This document shows, piece by piece, positions 1-10,073 of a stretch of DNA of 64,000 nucleotides. A program made the position numbers and the translations under genes. The stretch covers positions 1,364,001 to 1,428,000 of the forward strand of contig NC_031672.1 of assembly GCF_001640025.1 (NCBI RefSeq), written 5' to 3'. The notes beneath the pieces were generated by a model that made no database searches, was not told where the DNA came from, and worked only from the letters and a program-made list of their open reading frames with translations. The first letter of the stretch is position 1, and the number at the start of each line of letters is the position of its first letter. Origin of the DNA: Sugiyamaella lignohabitans (Eukaryota > Ascomycota > Dipodascomycetes > Dipodascales > Trichomonascaceae).

Positions 1-309
1 GCAAAAACAAAAACTAAACTCAAAAACAATAAAAGAAAACACAAGCACGAACTCAGACACAAACGAAGAAAAAAACAAAAGTCAAATTTCAACACAAACT
101 GTACCGCAAGTCCTTCCTTCTTCCGTCGAGCAAAATATATATATAAACCTCTCCCAGCAAACGCTTATTATTACGTCTGCATTGAAACTTTCAGCCCACC
201 TCAACAACCGCCAGCTGGCGCACCCGGGTTAGGGCTCGTATCGGACCACGTCGTACGTCCGTTATCTCCAGCCAGGGGGGGGGAGTAACCTCCGGGGTGG
301 GGGTCGGAT

Positions 310-372
310 GCCTCCGGCGGCTGGGGCTCCGCCCCAGACCCTGGTTGTGGTCCGCTTCGCGGACCGGCTGGA
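310..372 (+). repeat. GC-rich hairpin repeat, copy 1 (stem class E)
   Basis: Reference description of the family. A conserved 5' block GCCTCCGGCGG is followed by hairpin 1 (CTGGGGC, 3-nt loop, GCCCCAG), a spacer ACCC(C/T)GG/CTG, then hairpin 2 around a TTC loop. Stem classes of hairpin 2: A = CTCTCGC/GCTCGAG (partly paired), B = CTCCTGC/GCAGGAG, C = GCTCGC/GCGAGC, D = CTCGAGC/GCTCGAG, E = GGTCCGC/GCGGACC. Strand + means the GCCTCC end lies at the left. This copy has the class E stem, fully paired. Confidence 0.9.
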
Positions 373-383
373 ACCGTGGAGCT

Positions 384-444
384 CCGACTCGAGCGTAGCG
401 AGAGGAGCAGCGGGGTCTGGGGCGGAGCCCCAGCCGCCGGAGGC
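384..444 (-). repeat. GC-rich hairpin repeat, copy 2 (class A)
   Basis: Faces copy 1 head to head. Class A with one base change in the loop region (GCGTAGC). Hairpin 1 is intact. Confidence 0.9.
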
Positions 445-1056
445 ATCAGACCCCCACCCAGCCGACCCCCCAAATCGCGTCGACCGGCCGGATAATTAAG
501 CAGGCGGAGAGAGAAACGTGTTATGTGCGATCGGCTGGGATTGTTTCAGGTGGTTGGTTCCGGGTGGGTGGTATGGGAGGATCGTAGCAGGCGGGATGCG
601 CAGAAAGTGGTACTTCTTGGCATGGTTTATGTATAACAAGTGTGATTCAAACTCTAATATTTCTGACAGGTTGAGACCAGGTTTTATCAGCGTGTGATGC
701 GGATGTAATGGATGCCTATCTAGGAGGTTCAGGGCTGGGGGTCTTGGTTGGGAGAATGGCACGATGCATGGAATACGCCGCACTGGGCAAAAAGCTTCGA
801 TGTGCGATGCACTCGGCAACGGTCCGTCCTCTGAAAACTGTATTTAATTTTGATTATCGATTTCTCTGCTTCGAGCGTTATTTTGCATTTTGCATTTGCA
901 CAGCATCTGCGTTTTTGCGAGCTGGTTCTTGGTAATAGCTCTGTCTATTATATCAAGCACTGTTTCTCGCTACGAGATCCATATTTTTTTATTTCGAGAG
1001 ATATTGGAAGAAGACTGACAAGAAAGTCAGTGAGTGTCTGAGACAGGTTTGGGAGT

Positions 1057-2328
1057 ATGCTACCGGATAAAGTGGCAGCAGCAGCGGCAGATCAATATCT
1101 GTCAGTTCGTAAGACTGAATATGGAGGAAGAGGATATTTTGCTGCGAAAAATATTCCTGCTAATACACGAGTGTTGACGTGTCGTCAACCCTTGACATAT
1201 GTTGTTTTCAAGTCGTTCAAGAAAGAAGTGTGTGCTTACTGCTTCTCCTACGACAACGGGAAGCACCGAAAATTTAGGTTGGTGTCAAACCTAAAACGTG
1301 CTTATGCTGGAGTGTATTTTTGCAGCGAAGAGTGTAGAGACTGTTGGGTCGAGAACTATGATTATGACGGACTTCTCAGTGCCACACTCGAAGAGATCGA
1401 ACTGGCGTATATTCAGTTAATAGCGTCTACTGTCAAGGCACCAAGCTATGAGGGTTATGATAGTTCGAATATAGACGAACTATGGGATAAAGTCGAGAAG
1501 GAGTTTGCTGACCCTGACGTCGTTTCACGACCTTCTTCGGTACTTTCAGTATCAACGACAACCTCAACGTCAACATCACTAGCATCGTCGGTATGTTCAT
1601 CGCCAGTATCAGAATCATCAGCATTAGAATCAGTATCTTCACCAGTATCAGACTCAGCATCATTATCATCGTCAGTTTCTGCATTATCATCAACATCTAG
1701 CTCAAGATTTAGGAAGAACAAGAAAAAGAAGGTCAAGCTGCCGCCTCTCGATGGTGTTGAATATGACACTGCACGGGTGGTAGCCTTAGTTCTGGTTCAG
1801 AACCACCGAGTTCAGAACGGAACTGCGACCTCTGAAATAAGCCACGAGTGGACAAAGTTCAACCTCCTTCAATCGAACGAGCTATCACATATCGGACAGT
1901 ACCGCGAGTTCATAACTGTTCATGTCAATGTATACAAATTCTTACGGACGGTACTACAGGACGACCTGCGACTGCTGTGTACCCCCAGACTTCTTCGTGA
2001 TACAGTAGGAAGAGAAGCTGGTAATGCTTTTGGCATATGGGAGCTGCCCATGATGATGGAGAGTGAGTGTTTTGGAACTGCGGTTTATCCAGCAGCATCG
2101 TTTTTCAACCATGAGTGCGAGCCATCGGTCAGAAAACAGCGTGTTGACAACTCACTCGTCTTCACGACTATCCGTGACATCGCCCAAGACGAGCAGTTGT
2201 TCATCAGTTATGGCATGATGGAGGAACTACCATATCCAGAGCGTCAGCGCATCCTGACCGATCAGTGGCACTTTGACTGTCAATGTCCAGCATGTACCAG
2301 AGATAAACTGGAAAGCCTGTCGCTCTGA
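1057..2328 (+). CDS. SET-domain protein with MYND-like zinc cluster (SMYD/Set6-like)
   Basis: A 423-aa single-exon protein. The N-terminal half of the SET domain begins near residue 17 (EYGGRGYFAAKNI). It is interrupted by a MYND-like zinc cluster with C59-x2-C62 and C89, C93, C96. A serine-rich low-complexity insert spans about 158-217 and is followed by a lysine cluster. The SET core resumes with FFNHECEPS (349-357, the NHxC motif) and ISYG (383-386), and ends with the post-SET cluster CQCPAC (408-413). This split-SET layout is that of SMYD/Set5/Set6 lysine methyltransferases, so a protein methyltransferase using S-adenosylmethionine is likely. Its substrate cannot be read from sequence. 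Set6 fits best by size; Set5 is the alternative. The start is the first in-frame ATG before the conserved region. Confidence 0.82.
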   Translation: MLPDKVAAAAADQYLSVRKTEYGGRGYFAAKNIPANTRVLTCRQPLTYVVFKSFKKEVCAYCFSYDNGKHRKFRLVSNLKRAYAGVYFCSEECRDCWVENYDYDGLLSATLEEIELAYIQLIASTVKAPSYEGYDSSNIDELWDKVEKEFADPDVVSRPSSVLSVSTTTSTSTSLASSVCSSPVSESSALESVSSPVSDSASLSSSVSALSSTSSSRFRKNKKKKVKLPPLDGVEYDTARVVALVLVQNHRVQNGTATSEISHEWTKFNLLQSNELSHIGQYREFITVHVNVYKFLRTVLQDDLRLLCTPRLLRDTVGREAGNAFGIWELPMMMESECFGTAVYPAASFFNHECEPSVRKQRVDNSLVFTTIRDIAQDEQLFISYGMMEELPYPERQRILTDQWHFDCQCPACTRDKLESLSL

Positions 2329-2412
2329 TCGCATCTATAAACAGGTCAATATTTATTATACTATTTGCATACCTCTAAAATACGATTGTTGTACCATTTG
2401 TGCCAACCCGAC

Positions 2413-2466
2413 GCCTCGAGCGAAGCGAGCCACGGGGTCTGGGGCAGAGCCCCAGCCGCCGGAGGC
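2413..2466 (-). repeat. GC-rich hairpin repeat, copy 3
   Basis: Lies between two convergent genes, 12 bp past the stop of the membrane-protein gene at 2479. The stem 2 sequence is GGCTCGC-TTC-GCTCGAGG, close to class D. Confidence 0.9.
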
Positions 2467-2478
2467 AGCACCCGTCCC

Positions 2479-3438
2479 CTAACCGTACGCCGGTTTCTGC
2501 CACTGCTCCTGAGGAGGGTAGATGAGCGGGTCCATGACGTATCTGTCGGGTCCGTTTTTGTCGCTGATTTCGGCCTGGAACCCGCTGACACAGTAGATGA
2601 TGGTGATGGCAAATTCCATGAGAATCATCATCACAAGACGGACTTTCCAGTTGCCGTTGAAAGAGCTGAATGTGTGGTATTGCATGATATCGTCACTCAT
2701 CGTGAAGGCCGATGCCAGTGAGTAGACAATTCTGACCAGGAAGAATGGACTGGCGATCATGTTGCCGTAGACATAGGGGAGATACTCGGGGCTGAATCTG
2801 ATGCCCGACTGCTGATAGCATACGATGGTAAGAAAAACAATAAGAATAAAGCCAAAGGCAAATGCCAAAGATGATATTTTCACGAGTAAAACACCCGTTG
2901 ATTTGTTTCCATTGCCAGTGAGCTGGATATATCCCACGATAGACATCACAGTTGCTACAAGAACGAGAATTTTGATGAGTCGATTCCATCTTGCAGTGAG
3001 CGAGCTGGTTGAAATGGATGAGATCTTGTTCCAGTGGTCGGCACTAATTTAGATTGTTAGACTGTACTAAGGGTATTTTGCCCGTTTTTAAACTACTTAC
3101 CCCTGATTTAAAAAAGCCAAACCGGCATTTTCTAGTGGTCCTAGAGCGATGGAAGATAATATCAGGCCCACAGTAAGCTCAGTGCTTGAGGGTGTCGTGC
3201 CTTGGTCTTCCTGGTGTGCGACATAAAGCAGGATTCCTGAACCTACAGTTTTGAAAACCGAGAACATGGTTATGGATACCCATCCCTGGACATTCTGTTT
3301 TCCCCGTCGGAATAGAACGAATATAGAAAATAGACCCAGAATAACATAGTAAATAATCTCGACGAGATAGATAATGTTACTAGGATCACTGAAGATCGAC
3401 TTAGACGAAGAGTCGGGAATAGAGTCCGAGGATTCCAT
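2479..3438 (-). CDS. Fungal multi-pass membrane protein, tandem paralogue 1 (DUF7702-like)
   Basis: Two exons, complement(join(2479..3043,3101..3438)), 300 aa. The intron (3044-3100, 57 nt) has donor GTAAGT, a CTAAC branch site and acceptor TTAG, and it splits a glycine codon. The protein has about seven hydrophobic segments. Shared signatures with its two neighbours are YLVEIIYY near the N terminus, LSSIALGPLENAGLAF before the intron, and HTFSSFNGNWKVRLVMMILMEF in the last third. The layout resembles the fungal DUF7702 family, whose function is unknown to me; the family name is from memory and should be checked. It is the first of three same-strand paralogues, which points to local tandem duplication. 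Confidence 0.85.
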
Positions 3439-3901
3439 TACAAAATCCTCGAGTCGTTTGATATTTCGACTGGAGACATGCTAGGAATATCTGTTTATTT
3501 ATATAATAAAGCATCATTATCTTATTTGGACCGACCAGATCAAACAGCGCTAGACATTCCGAAAAAAAACGCATTTCAGGAGCGTATGCAGTACCATGTA
3601 AACAGATGGCGCAGCTTCTCGCAATAGTTAGAATGCGATGACTAAACAGTTACGTAAGCGCAAAACCTCAGTAGCTCCCCGACAACTCTGTAATCTAGAT
3701 GACCTGACCTGATCTCGATTACCTGTCTCGATTACCTGACATGTGACCAGCGCGACCCACGCAAACCTCGCGTTCGTATTCGTGGATATTACCCCGGATT
3801 TGACCCAGTATCAAATTTATCTGCAACCAGCTTTTGATTATCTATAAATTAAGAGTACAACGGAAAATTATATGTGAGATTTTAATACAACCAACAAGAA
3901 A
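3439..3901. other. Intergenic between tandem paralogues
   Basis: Promoter of the first paralogue and terminator of the second. TATA-like sequence (TTTATATAATAAAG on the plus strand, near 3496) lies about 60 bp upstream of the start at 3438. No hairpin repeat and no gene seen. Confidence 0.5.
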
Positions 3902-4889
3902 CTAGGCAGCTTGAGAGCCCTTAATCAACCATCCTTGAGGCTCCTCTTGAGTGTTCACAGGAAACTCGGGCACGACATTTTTAGTACGTAGTTCAGCCTG
4001 GAACCCACCTAGTCCGTAGATAATACTAATAATGAACTCCATTAAGATCATCATTACAAGTCGAACTTTCCAGTTACCGTTGAAACTGCTAAAGGTGTGG
4101 TAAGTCAAAATGCTTCCAGTGGTGCTGAATCCACTAGCAAGAGTAAACACTACTCTTACCAAGAAAAATGGACTAGCTGCAAGGATACTGAACAAATAAG
4201 GTTTGTAACTGGGACTGTATCTGATTCCGACTTGTGTTAAGCAATATACAGCAAGAGCAGTAATGAGAACAAAACCAAGAGCAAAGAGAACAGCAGCAAC
4301 CTTCACGAGAGTGATGCCAGTACTATTATCATTATTATCACCATTTGACAGTTGAATATTGCCTACAATAGACAAAACAGTAGCCAAGACAATAACAAGT
4401 CGGATTATTCGACTTGGGCGACCAGTAAGAGATCCAGGTGAAAGCGAGAAATTTTCGTGCCAGTCATTAGAACTGTATATAGTTAGTATCAGTTCAGTAA
4501 AAAAAACAGCAACAACAACACAAAAAGCTTTTACAATTTACTTACCCCTGAGAGATAAAAGCCAAACCAGCATTTTCAAGTGGTCCCAATGCAATACTAG
4601 ATAAAATCAAACCTGCAGTGATAAGACCAGTTGATGGAACATCTCCTTTATGTTCAGTGGCAGCCACTGACAATAGCATTGCCGAACCAGCTATTTTCAT
4701 TACAGAAAAAATGGTTAAAGAAACCCATCCGTGAGCATTCTTTCTACCCTTTCGAAACAGAAGAAACGTAGTATATGACAAGAATATCGCATAAAAAATG
4801 ATTTCAACAAGGTAAATGCAATTATTTGGGATCGAGTAGATAGAGCCAGTGGTAGTCGAGGCGACCGGCGAAGAGCTAAGACTGGACAT
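3902..4889 (-). CDS. Fungal multi-pass membrane protein, tandem paralogue 2 (DUF7702-like)
   Basis: Two exons, complement(join(3902..4472,4546..4889)), 304 aa. The intron (4473-4545, 73 nt) has donor GTAAGT, a perfect TACTAAC branch site and acceptor CAG. It sits at exactly the same place as in paralogue 1, splitting the glycine codon after AFISQ. The protein shares LSSIALGPLENAGLAF and the HTFSSFNGNWKVRL block with paralogue 1 almost word for word, so these two are the closest pair of the three. About seven membrane segments. Function unknown. Confidence 0.86.
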
Positions 4890-5456
4890 TGTAAATAAAA
4901 ATTAGATCAGTTGAAAATTATATTTGATGATGATTTGAAAAAAAAAAAAAACCAGTCATGGTTTCGACTTTAAATATCAAATAATTAGAGAGGGCTGTGT
5001 AAAGATTTAGTTTAAGTTGGCCACCGTGAATTGCATCTCCTATATCGATCTACATTGTGTCTTGCGATCTTCTACAGTGAAGATCATAGCTTACTTTAGA
5101 AGTGCCAAAACCCGATGACTAAGAAAGGGGCCAAAATTACCTAAGCGAAAACATTACATCACTTTACATTGGTCACAAAAAGCAAATCCGGAAATGGGAA
5201 TGCAGATTTAAGTTGCATGTCATGTATCTTCCTGCTGATAAGTTTCCTAATCAAAATTAATTCTGCTGTGAAAAAACTTTTAAAACCTCTTTGGCATCGT
5301 ATTTTGGAGCCACGCTACGATTTTCCACCAAGATCGTACAGGCACAGGGCACATAAAGTGGGCAGTGTTTTCGACCTCGAGACCCGGTAGGGTACAGACC
5401 GTTTTGAACCAACAGTCCCGGTCCCTACCCCAGAAAGCACCAGGTGGTGCCACACG

Positions 5457-5515
5457 GCCTCCGGCGGCTGGGGCTCCGCTCCAGACCCCCGCTGCTCCTC
5501 TTGCTGTGCTCGAAC
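5457..5515 (+). repeat. GC-rich hairpin repeat, copy 4 (degenerate)
   Basis: The 5' block is intact, but hairpin 1 carries GCTCCAG and hairpin 2 reads CTTGCTGTGCTCGAAC. It looks like a decayed class A copy. Confidence 0.8.
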
Positions 5516-5539
5516 CGTTCGTCCCTCTTCCCCTGTAAT

Positions 5540-5593
5540 CTCCTGCGAAGCAGGAGCTACGGGGTCTGGGGCAGAGCCCCAGCCGCCGGAGGC
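5540..5593 (-). repeat. GC-rich hairpin repeat, copy 5 (class B)
   Basis: Faces copy 4. The second stem CTCCTGC/GCAGGAG is perfectly paired. Confidence 0.9.
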
Positions 5594-5853
5594 ACATCCA
5601 CCAGCGGAGCTCTCAGGCTACTAAGGAATCGGCATGTTCTCCGAATGTGACCCTGTCGCCATTCAAGCTTTGCCGATAGAGATGTGTACCTGAAGATCCT
5701 GACTTGGCTTGCTTGGCTCGGATAGACTGCAGTTAGCTTAACGGCATTATAAGCGAAACGTTGGTTGAATACCAGATTCGGCGGGTGCTGCTGAGCTCTG
5801 GAAACCTTAATGGGATACAATAAATATACTGCTTCATTAAATCTATATCATAC

Positions 5854-6866
5854 CTAATTATTCCACTTAGTGCCCGAGCTGAGCTCTTCGTCGAAAACTT
5901 CGTGATGACTAGCGAACGACGATGACGCCTTCGTTCCGTAATGAAGATACTCAACTAATGTGCTGGCTACACTGTAAATGATCACAATAATGAACTCCAT
6001 AAGTACCAACATGACAAGATGCAGTTTCCAGTTTCCATTATAGATACTGAATTTGTGATACGCCTGGAAATCCGATGTCACACTGAACGCACTTGCAATA
6101 GAATAGCTGATTCGGACAATATAGAACGGTGCGGCCAAGAATACTGTCCAGAGATAAATGTTGAAATCACTGTCATAAGCAATTCCAGCCAGGCCAGTTA
6201 CACAGCATAAGGCAAAGAGTAGAATGCCGATGTAAGAAACAAGGTAGAGGAGAGGAGCTGCTTTAATAAGTGAATAGGCGGCATTGGAATCTCCGCTGGA
6301 AAGGTAGGCAAACCCCACTGACGACAGCACAGACGCTACAATAATAATTATTCGCACCAGTCGGCTGAATTTACGGCCAACCGATACACTGTAATCGGGT
6401 GTAGCTGAGCGGTATCTGGATCGGTGGTTAGTTCTGGTTCGGGGGTGGTGCCTCCGGCGGCTGGGGCTCCGCCCCCAGACCCCGTAGCTCCTGCTTCGCA
6501 GGAGATTCTAAACTTTATGGCACCTGTGATAGGGAAATCGCAGATGGAAAATGGGTGACAGTGTACTTACCCTCGTTTGAGCAGACCGAAACACGCAATC
6601 TGCAAGGGAGCTAGTGCTACTGTAGACAGAACATTGCCCGCAATTGTGACTCCGAGATTTGGTGCATGACCGTTACTGACATTGACAGCAACTGACAATA
6701 AAAGACATGTTCCAACTAACTTCATGAGTGAGAAGGTCAACATGGGAATCCATGAAGCAAACACTTTCTTTCCTCTGGCAAAGAGGATCACCGCTGAGAA
6801 AATGAAAGAGAAGAAGTAGAAGACAATTTCTGCCACGTAGATCTCGCTGGTATTAGTCCAATGCAT
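5854..6866 (-). CDS. Fungal multi-pass membrane protein, tandem paralogue 3 (DUF7702-like), repeat in intron
   Basis: Two exons, complement(join(5854..6415,6571..6866)), 285 aa. It has the same architecture and the same intron site as paralogues 1 and 2 (glycine codon split after CFGLLKR). Signature blocks are more diverged: YVAEIVFYF, LSTVALAPLQIACFGLL, and YHKFSIYNGNWKLHLVMLVLMEF. The intron (6416-6570, 155 nt) is about twice as long as in its paralogues because it has taken up a hairpin repeat (6450-6504) between the donor and the AACTAAC branch site. About seven membrane segments. Function unknown. Confidence 0.84.
6450..6504 (+). repeat. GC-rich hairpin repeat, copy 6 (class B), intronic
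   Basis: Lies in the intron of paralogue 3. The host gene is antisense to the repeat's reading direction. One extra C lies in hairpin 1; stem B is perfect. Confidence 0.9.
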
Positions 6867-7994
6867 GATGAATGTGTTAATGCTGTGATGTTTTGGTTAT
6901 GTCTCTTATATTTTTATCCTGACTCGTTGTCAATTGATCTGAAATTATTGGCTTCATCTGGAGGAACTCATCTGTATTTATAAGAAGTATAGATTATGCT
7001 TGACCACAGAGAAAGGAGTCCTGCTCTTAGCTCAAAGAGCTTTTTGAACGCTAGTCTTTCTATGTCTCTTAGCTTCAACCACCAAATATTTTCCTGGAGA
7101 CGCATTCCGCTACTTCGTCACTAAAAGTATAGTGGTTGCCCCCTAAATGACCGAAATAGAGGTACATGTCGTAGATCCGTAAACTAGAACCCATGGGCCA
7201 ATCCCATATGTAGCGCATACTGGTCGATTAACTAATCTGTTAGTCAATTCCGACATTAACAAAACCCAGTAATTAATATTTGCAGTTAGTGTGATCCAGA
7301 TGCTTGCTTCTCCATTTTACGTTTTTGTCTATTCTGATCTCAATGAATAAGAGAAGTGTAAGATACCAATTTTTCAAGTCTTGGCTGACGGTTGAATAAT
7401 ATGCACCGAAGGTTTTCTGCTGAAGAACAAATATAAACTCACATATGTGCACAGATCAGCCCACCCAATGAATGATGTCATGTACATATCTGCCAATGTT
7501 CATGCCGTATGCCGCATGCTGCAAACCCTTGTGGAACAGGAAACAGGAGTTAGGTCATGCCAAACATGGCTTATGTCCGAAATAAGTCTAGTATACAGCG
7601 GGTAAAATGGAGATACAAGTTTCAGACAAAGGTCGGAATCCGTGGGATATTGGCACGCCTGCCTTAGTTCGGAATATTCACATGTCCTAGTCTGGCCAAC
7701 AGCAGCTAAATGCCAGCTTAGCACCTGCTCACTGGATTGTTACTATTTTTTAACAAAGCTTAACAAGCTTCAACGGTGGTGCTTAACAGCTGCTTAACAG
7801 GTTCTAAACGGGTACTAGACTGTCGTCATTACCATATTTATTGCATGAGAAGAATAATATTAACAAAAATAAATAATATGCTTAGTAGATAAACATAACC
7901 AGTCTGTCGTACATACCCCTATATTCGAATTAGAATGGGTAATCATAGGAGCAATAGAAGTAGTACTGACAGAGATGAAGTATGGGTCCCAGTA
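6867..7994. other. Intergenic, no gene seen
   Basis: About 1.1 kb of AT-rich DNA without a hairpin repeat and without a reading frame that looks coding. It probably holds the promoter of paralogue 3 at its left end and the 3' region of ATG29 at its right end. Confidence 0.5.
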
Positions 7995-9659
7995 TCAATG
8001 CTGTAATCGACTGTGAGTAGAGTCTTCAGAGAAATCATTCAATGCGTCTTCTAGCGCCGATTTGCTGATACTAGCTTCAGATAGATCTGTGAAACTGGAT
8101 GAACTAGCATTTCCTGGCCAATCTACTGCTGGTGAGTATTTTGTAGGTAAATTAACCGGTAGAAATGCTTCTCCGTCGTCTTCTTCTTCGCTATCTTGTT
8201 TAGCATCAAAACCGTAAAGATCGTCTTCATCGGAAAAATCATCGTGGGTCTTCCGATAAAAATGCGAGCTAGTCATTTGTGGTGGAGGTGCTTGCGAATT
8301 AGAAGGGATATTGCGCGACATTGATAAGAGTCTGCGTTCACTACTCAAGAAAGAATCGGAGGGAGAAACTTCTGGTGAGCTTAATCTACTAAACAAATCG
8401 GTTCCTGCAGACGGCAGACGGATATTATTTTTTGGTTTTTGTGAAACCCCTGTCCTGCTTGTCATATCCCCTCCACCGGGTCTATAAGCCATAGCTCCGA
8501 GTCCAGTTGAGTTTATATTCGAACTAATTTCAGGGTGATGGCCATGAGTCTGAGTCTGAGTATTTGTATGGCTACGACTGTCTCCGCTTCCACTGCCACT
8601 ACCACTTCCACCACTTGTAATGCCCAGATCAACTCCACTGCCTGTTCCACTCCCCGCACCGCTACCACTGCCGCTTCCAATCAGGGGTGACTTCTTCTGA
8701 TACCCGCTGGATCTCCCAAGTTTAATTGTCCCGTTAGCACTATTCCGGCGCTGCTCAGATCCTCGACGACCCGTTATCGTCACTGTTGAACCTCCTGTCG
8801 GCTTTCGATGTGCCTGATCTGGTCCTACGGTAGTTAATATCTCCACCCTGCTCTTATCTCCCCGTATATCCAGATTTCTCCATTTGTACTAGCCTAAAAA
8901 CAACCTCCTAGAACATTCCTCTCCCCAATTGTCCGCTTTTTTAACGTACCTGACTTTCCTTTAACCGTTACCCGATGCATTTGGGCCTTGACCTGCTCCA
9001 ATTCAAGCTCATACAGCCATGCAGCCTGCTGTAAAATAAACGCTACTTTCACATCAAACATCCTCGCTCTAAGCTTGTTAGACAATTCTTCTGCCAGAAT
9101 GCCTCCGGCGGCTGGGGCTGCGCCCCAGACCCCACTGCTCCTCTCGCTTCGCTCGAGTCGGTGCTCCGGGCTGCTAGGGCATGATTTCGTCGTCACACAT
9201 ACAATCCATCCCCTACAATTGTTAGTTCAAATGTCTCAGAATTATTTTATCCAGTCCCCTTCGTAATTAGCCACAGAAGGGGCACTTTTCACTTACAATC
9301 AATCTCCGACCGGTTTGGGGCACTATACAGCTGTTCCCACAGAGCCTGCTGTTTGGCTGCATTCCATTCCGCCTGCCATTGACGTTAGATTCGAGTTAAG
9401 CTGGCCATATTTCAAGCTCGTGAGGCTCACAGATAAATCAGCCCAACCGTAGACGTAACGACTCGAGCGAAGCGAGAGGAGCAACGGGGTCTGGGGCAGA
9501 GCCCCAGCCGCCGGAGGCACATTAATAATCACTTACCGGGCCCGGATCCTCGAACCCGTCTCTTGGGAAGGGGAATCTGAGGTAGACAACCACTCGCCGG
9601 CTGTCGTCGAGCCCTTTTGAAGCGGGGGAAGGGTATTTGGTGCCCCTTTCTCCACTCAT
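7995..9659 (-). CDS. ATG29: Autophagy protein Atg29 (Atg17-Atg31-Atg29 scaffold)
   Basis: Five exons, complement(join(7995..8824,8950..9068,9203..9212,9297..9372,9537..9659)), 385 aa. The N-terminal ~105 residues form the Atg29 domain: a beta strand RRVVVYLRFPFP, then AEWNAAKQQALWEQLYS, IDWDGLARMFDV and FILQQAAWLYELELEQVKAQM. Exon 3 is only 10 nt; it completes W67, encodes D68 and G69 and starts L70. Skipping it, or reading through, loses the conserved IDWxxLAxxFDV line. Introns 1 and 3 each contain a hairpin repeat. The C-terminal region is low complexity, with a Gly-Ser run, serine clusters and an acidic stretch, as in other Atg29 proteins where it is a regulated disordered tail. Known role: scaffold of the phagophore assembly site. 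Confidence 0.9.
9101..9160 (+). repeat. GC-rich hairpin repeat, copy 7 (class A), intronic
   Basis: Inside ATG29 intron 3 (9069-9202), between the microexon and exon 4. Hairpin 1 loop is TGC. Confidence 0.9.
9459..9518 (-). repeat. GC-rich hairpin repeat, copy 8 (class A), intronic
   Basis: Inside ATG29 intron 1 (9373-9536), 18 nt from the donor. Confidence 0.9.
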
Positions 9660-9722
9660 GTCGTGATTTGTAGTGGGATTAAGTCTCAGGAAGCTGCATT
9701 CTCATGATTCTAATAGATAAGG

Positions 9723-9730
9723 TCACGTGA
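9723..9730. promoter_or_regulatory. TCACGTGA palindrome (Cbf1-type E-box)
   Basis: An exact TCACGTGA lies in the shared 414-bp promoter between ATG29 (start 9659) and REV3 (start 10074). The motif is that bound by Cbf1-type bHLH factors; binding here is inference. Confidence 0.45.
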
Positions 9731-10073
9731 TGGATCGCGAATAGTTAGAGATTTAGTCCTGGTAAGATAATTGTGGTGTTTTTTTCAGAAGTAATTATCA
9801 GTTGTTCAATTGTCATGGAATTGGATTTCTGGTCAAGGCTAGAGCTCGTTGTTTTCAAGTGAAGTAAAGTGCACGAAATAAGCGGTGGTTTTATCATGGA
9901 CTTGCATGTTCAAGATTGCTGCTGAATTCCTGTTAGTAACCAATCGTGATTTTGATCCAGCTTCAGTGGCAATTGCTGATTATTAAAAGTGGTATTATCG
10001 GATTGGACTTCTAACCATGTGTGATTATATTGAATGATGAAGAGGAACTGTATAAACGTAAAAGTGGCGAGCA

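Larger units (their letters stand above)
1..1056. other. Intergenic, two facing hairpin repeats
   Basis: No convincing gene. Purine-rich DNA is followed by an AT-rich TATA-like stretch near 133-147 and a head-to-head pair of hairpin repeats (310-444). Short reading frames here exist only because the GC-rich repeat lacks stop codons. The last few hundred bases are probably the promoter and leader of the gene starting at 1057. Confidence 0.6.
4890..5853. other. Intergenic with a facing repeat pair
   Basis: About 960 bp between paralogues 2 and 3. It holds an A-run near 4938-4951 in the probable promoter of paralogue 2 and the repeat pair at 5457-5593. Small open frames in the pair are translations of the repeat. 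No gene seen. Confidence 0.6.

Noticed and set aside
310..444. CRISPR array or classical MITE
   Set aside because: Spacing is irregular, orientation is mixed, copies are dispersed genome-wide in a eukaryote, and no terminal inverted repeats or target duplications are visible.
1433..1769. Antisense frames over the Ser-rich part of the SET gene
   Set aside because: Low-complexity shadow of the coding strand.
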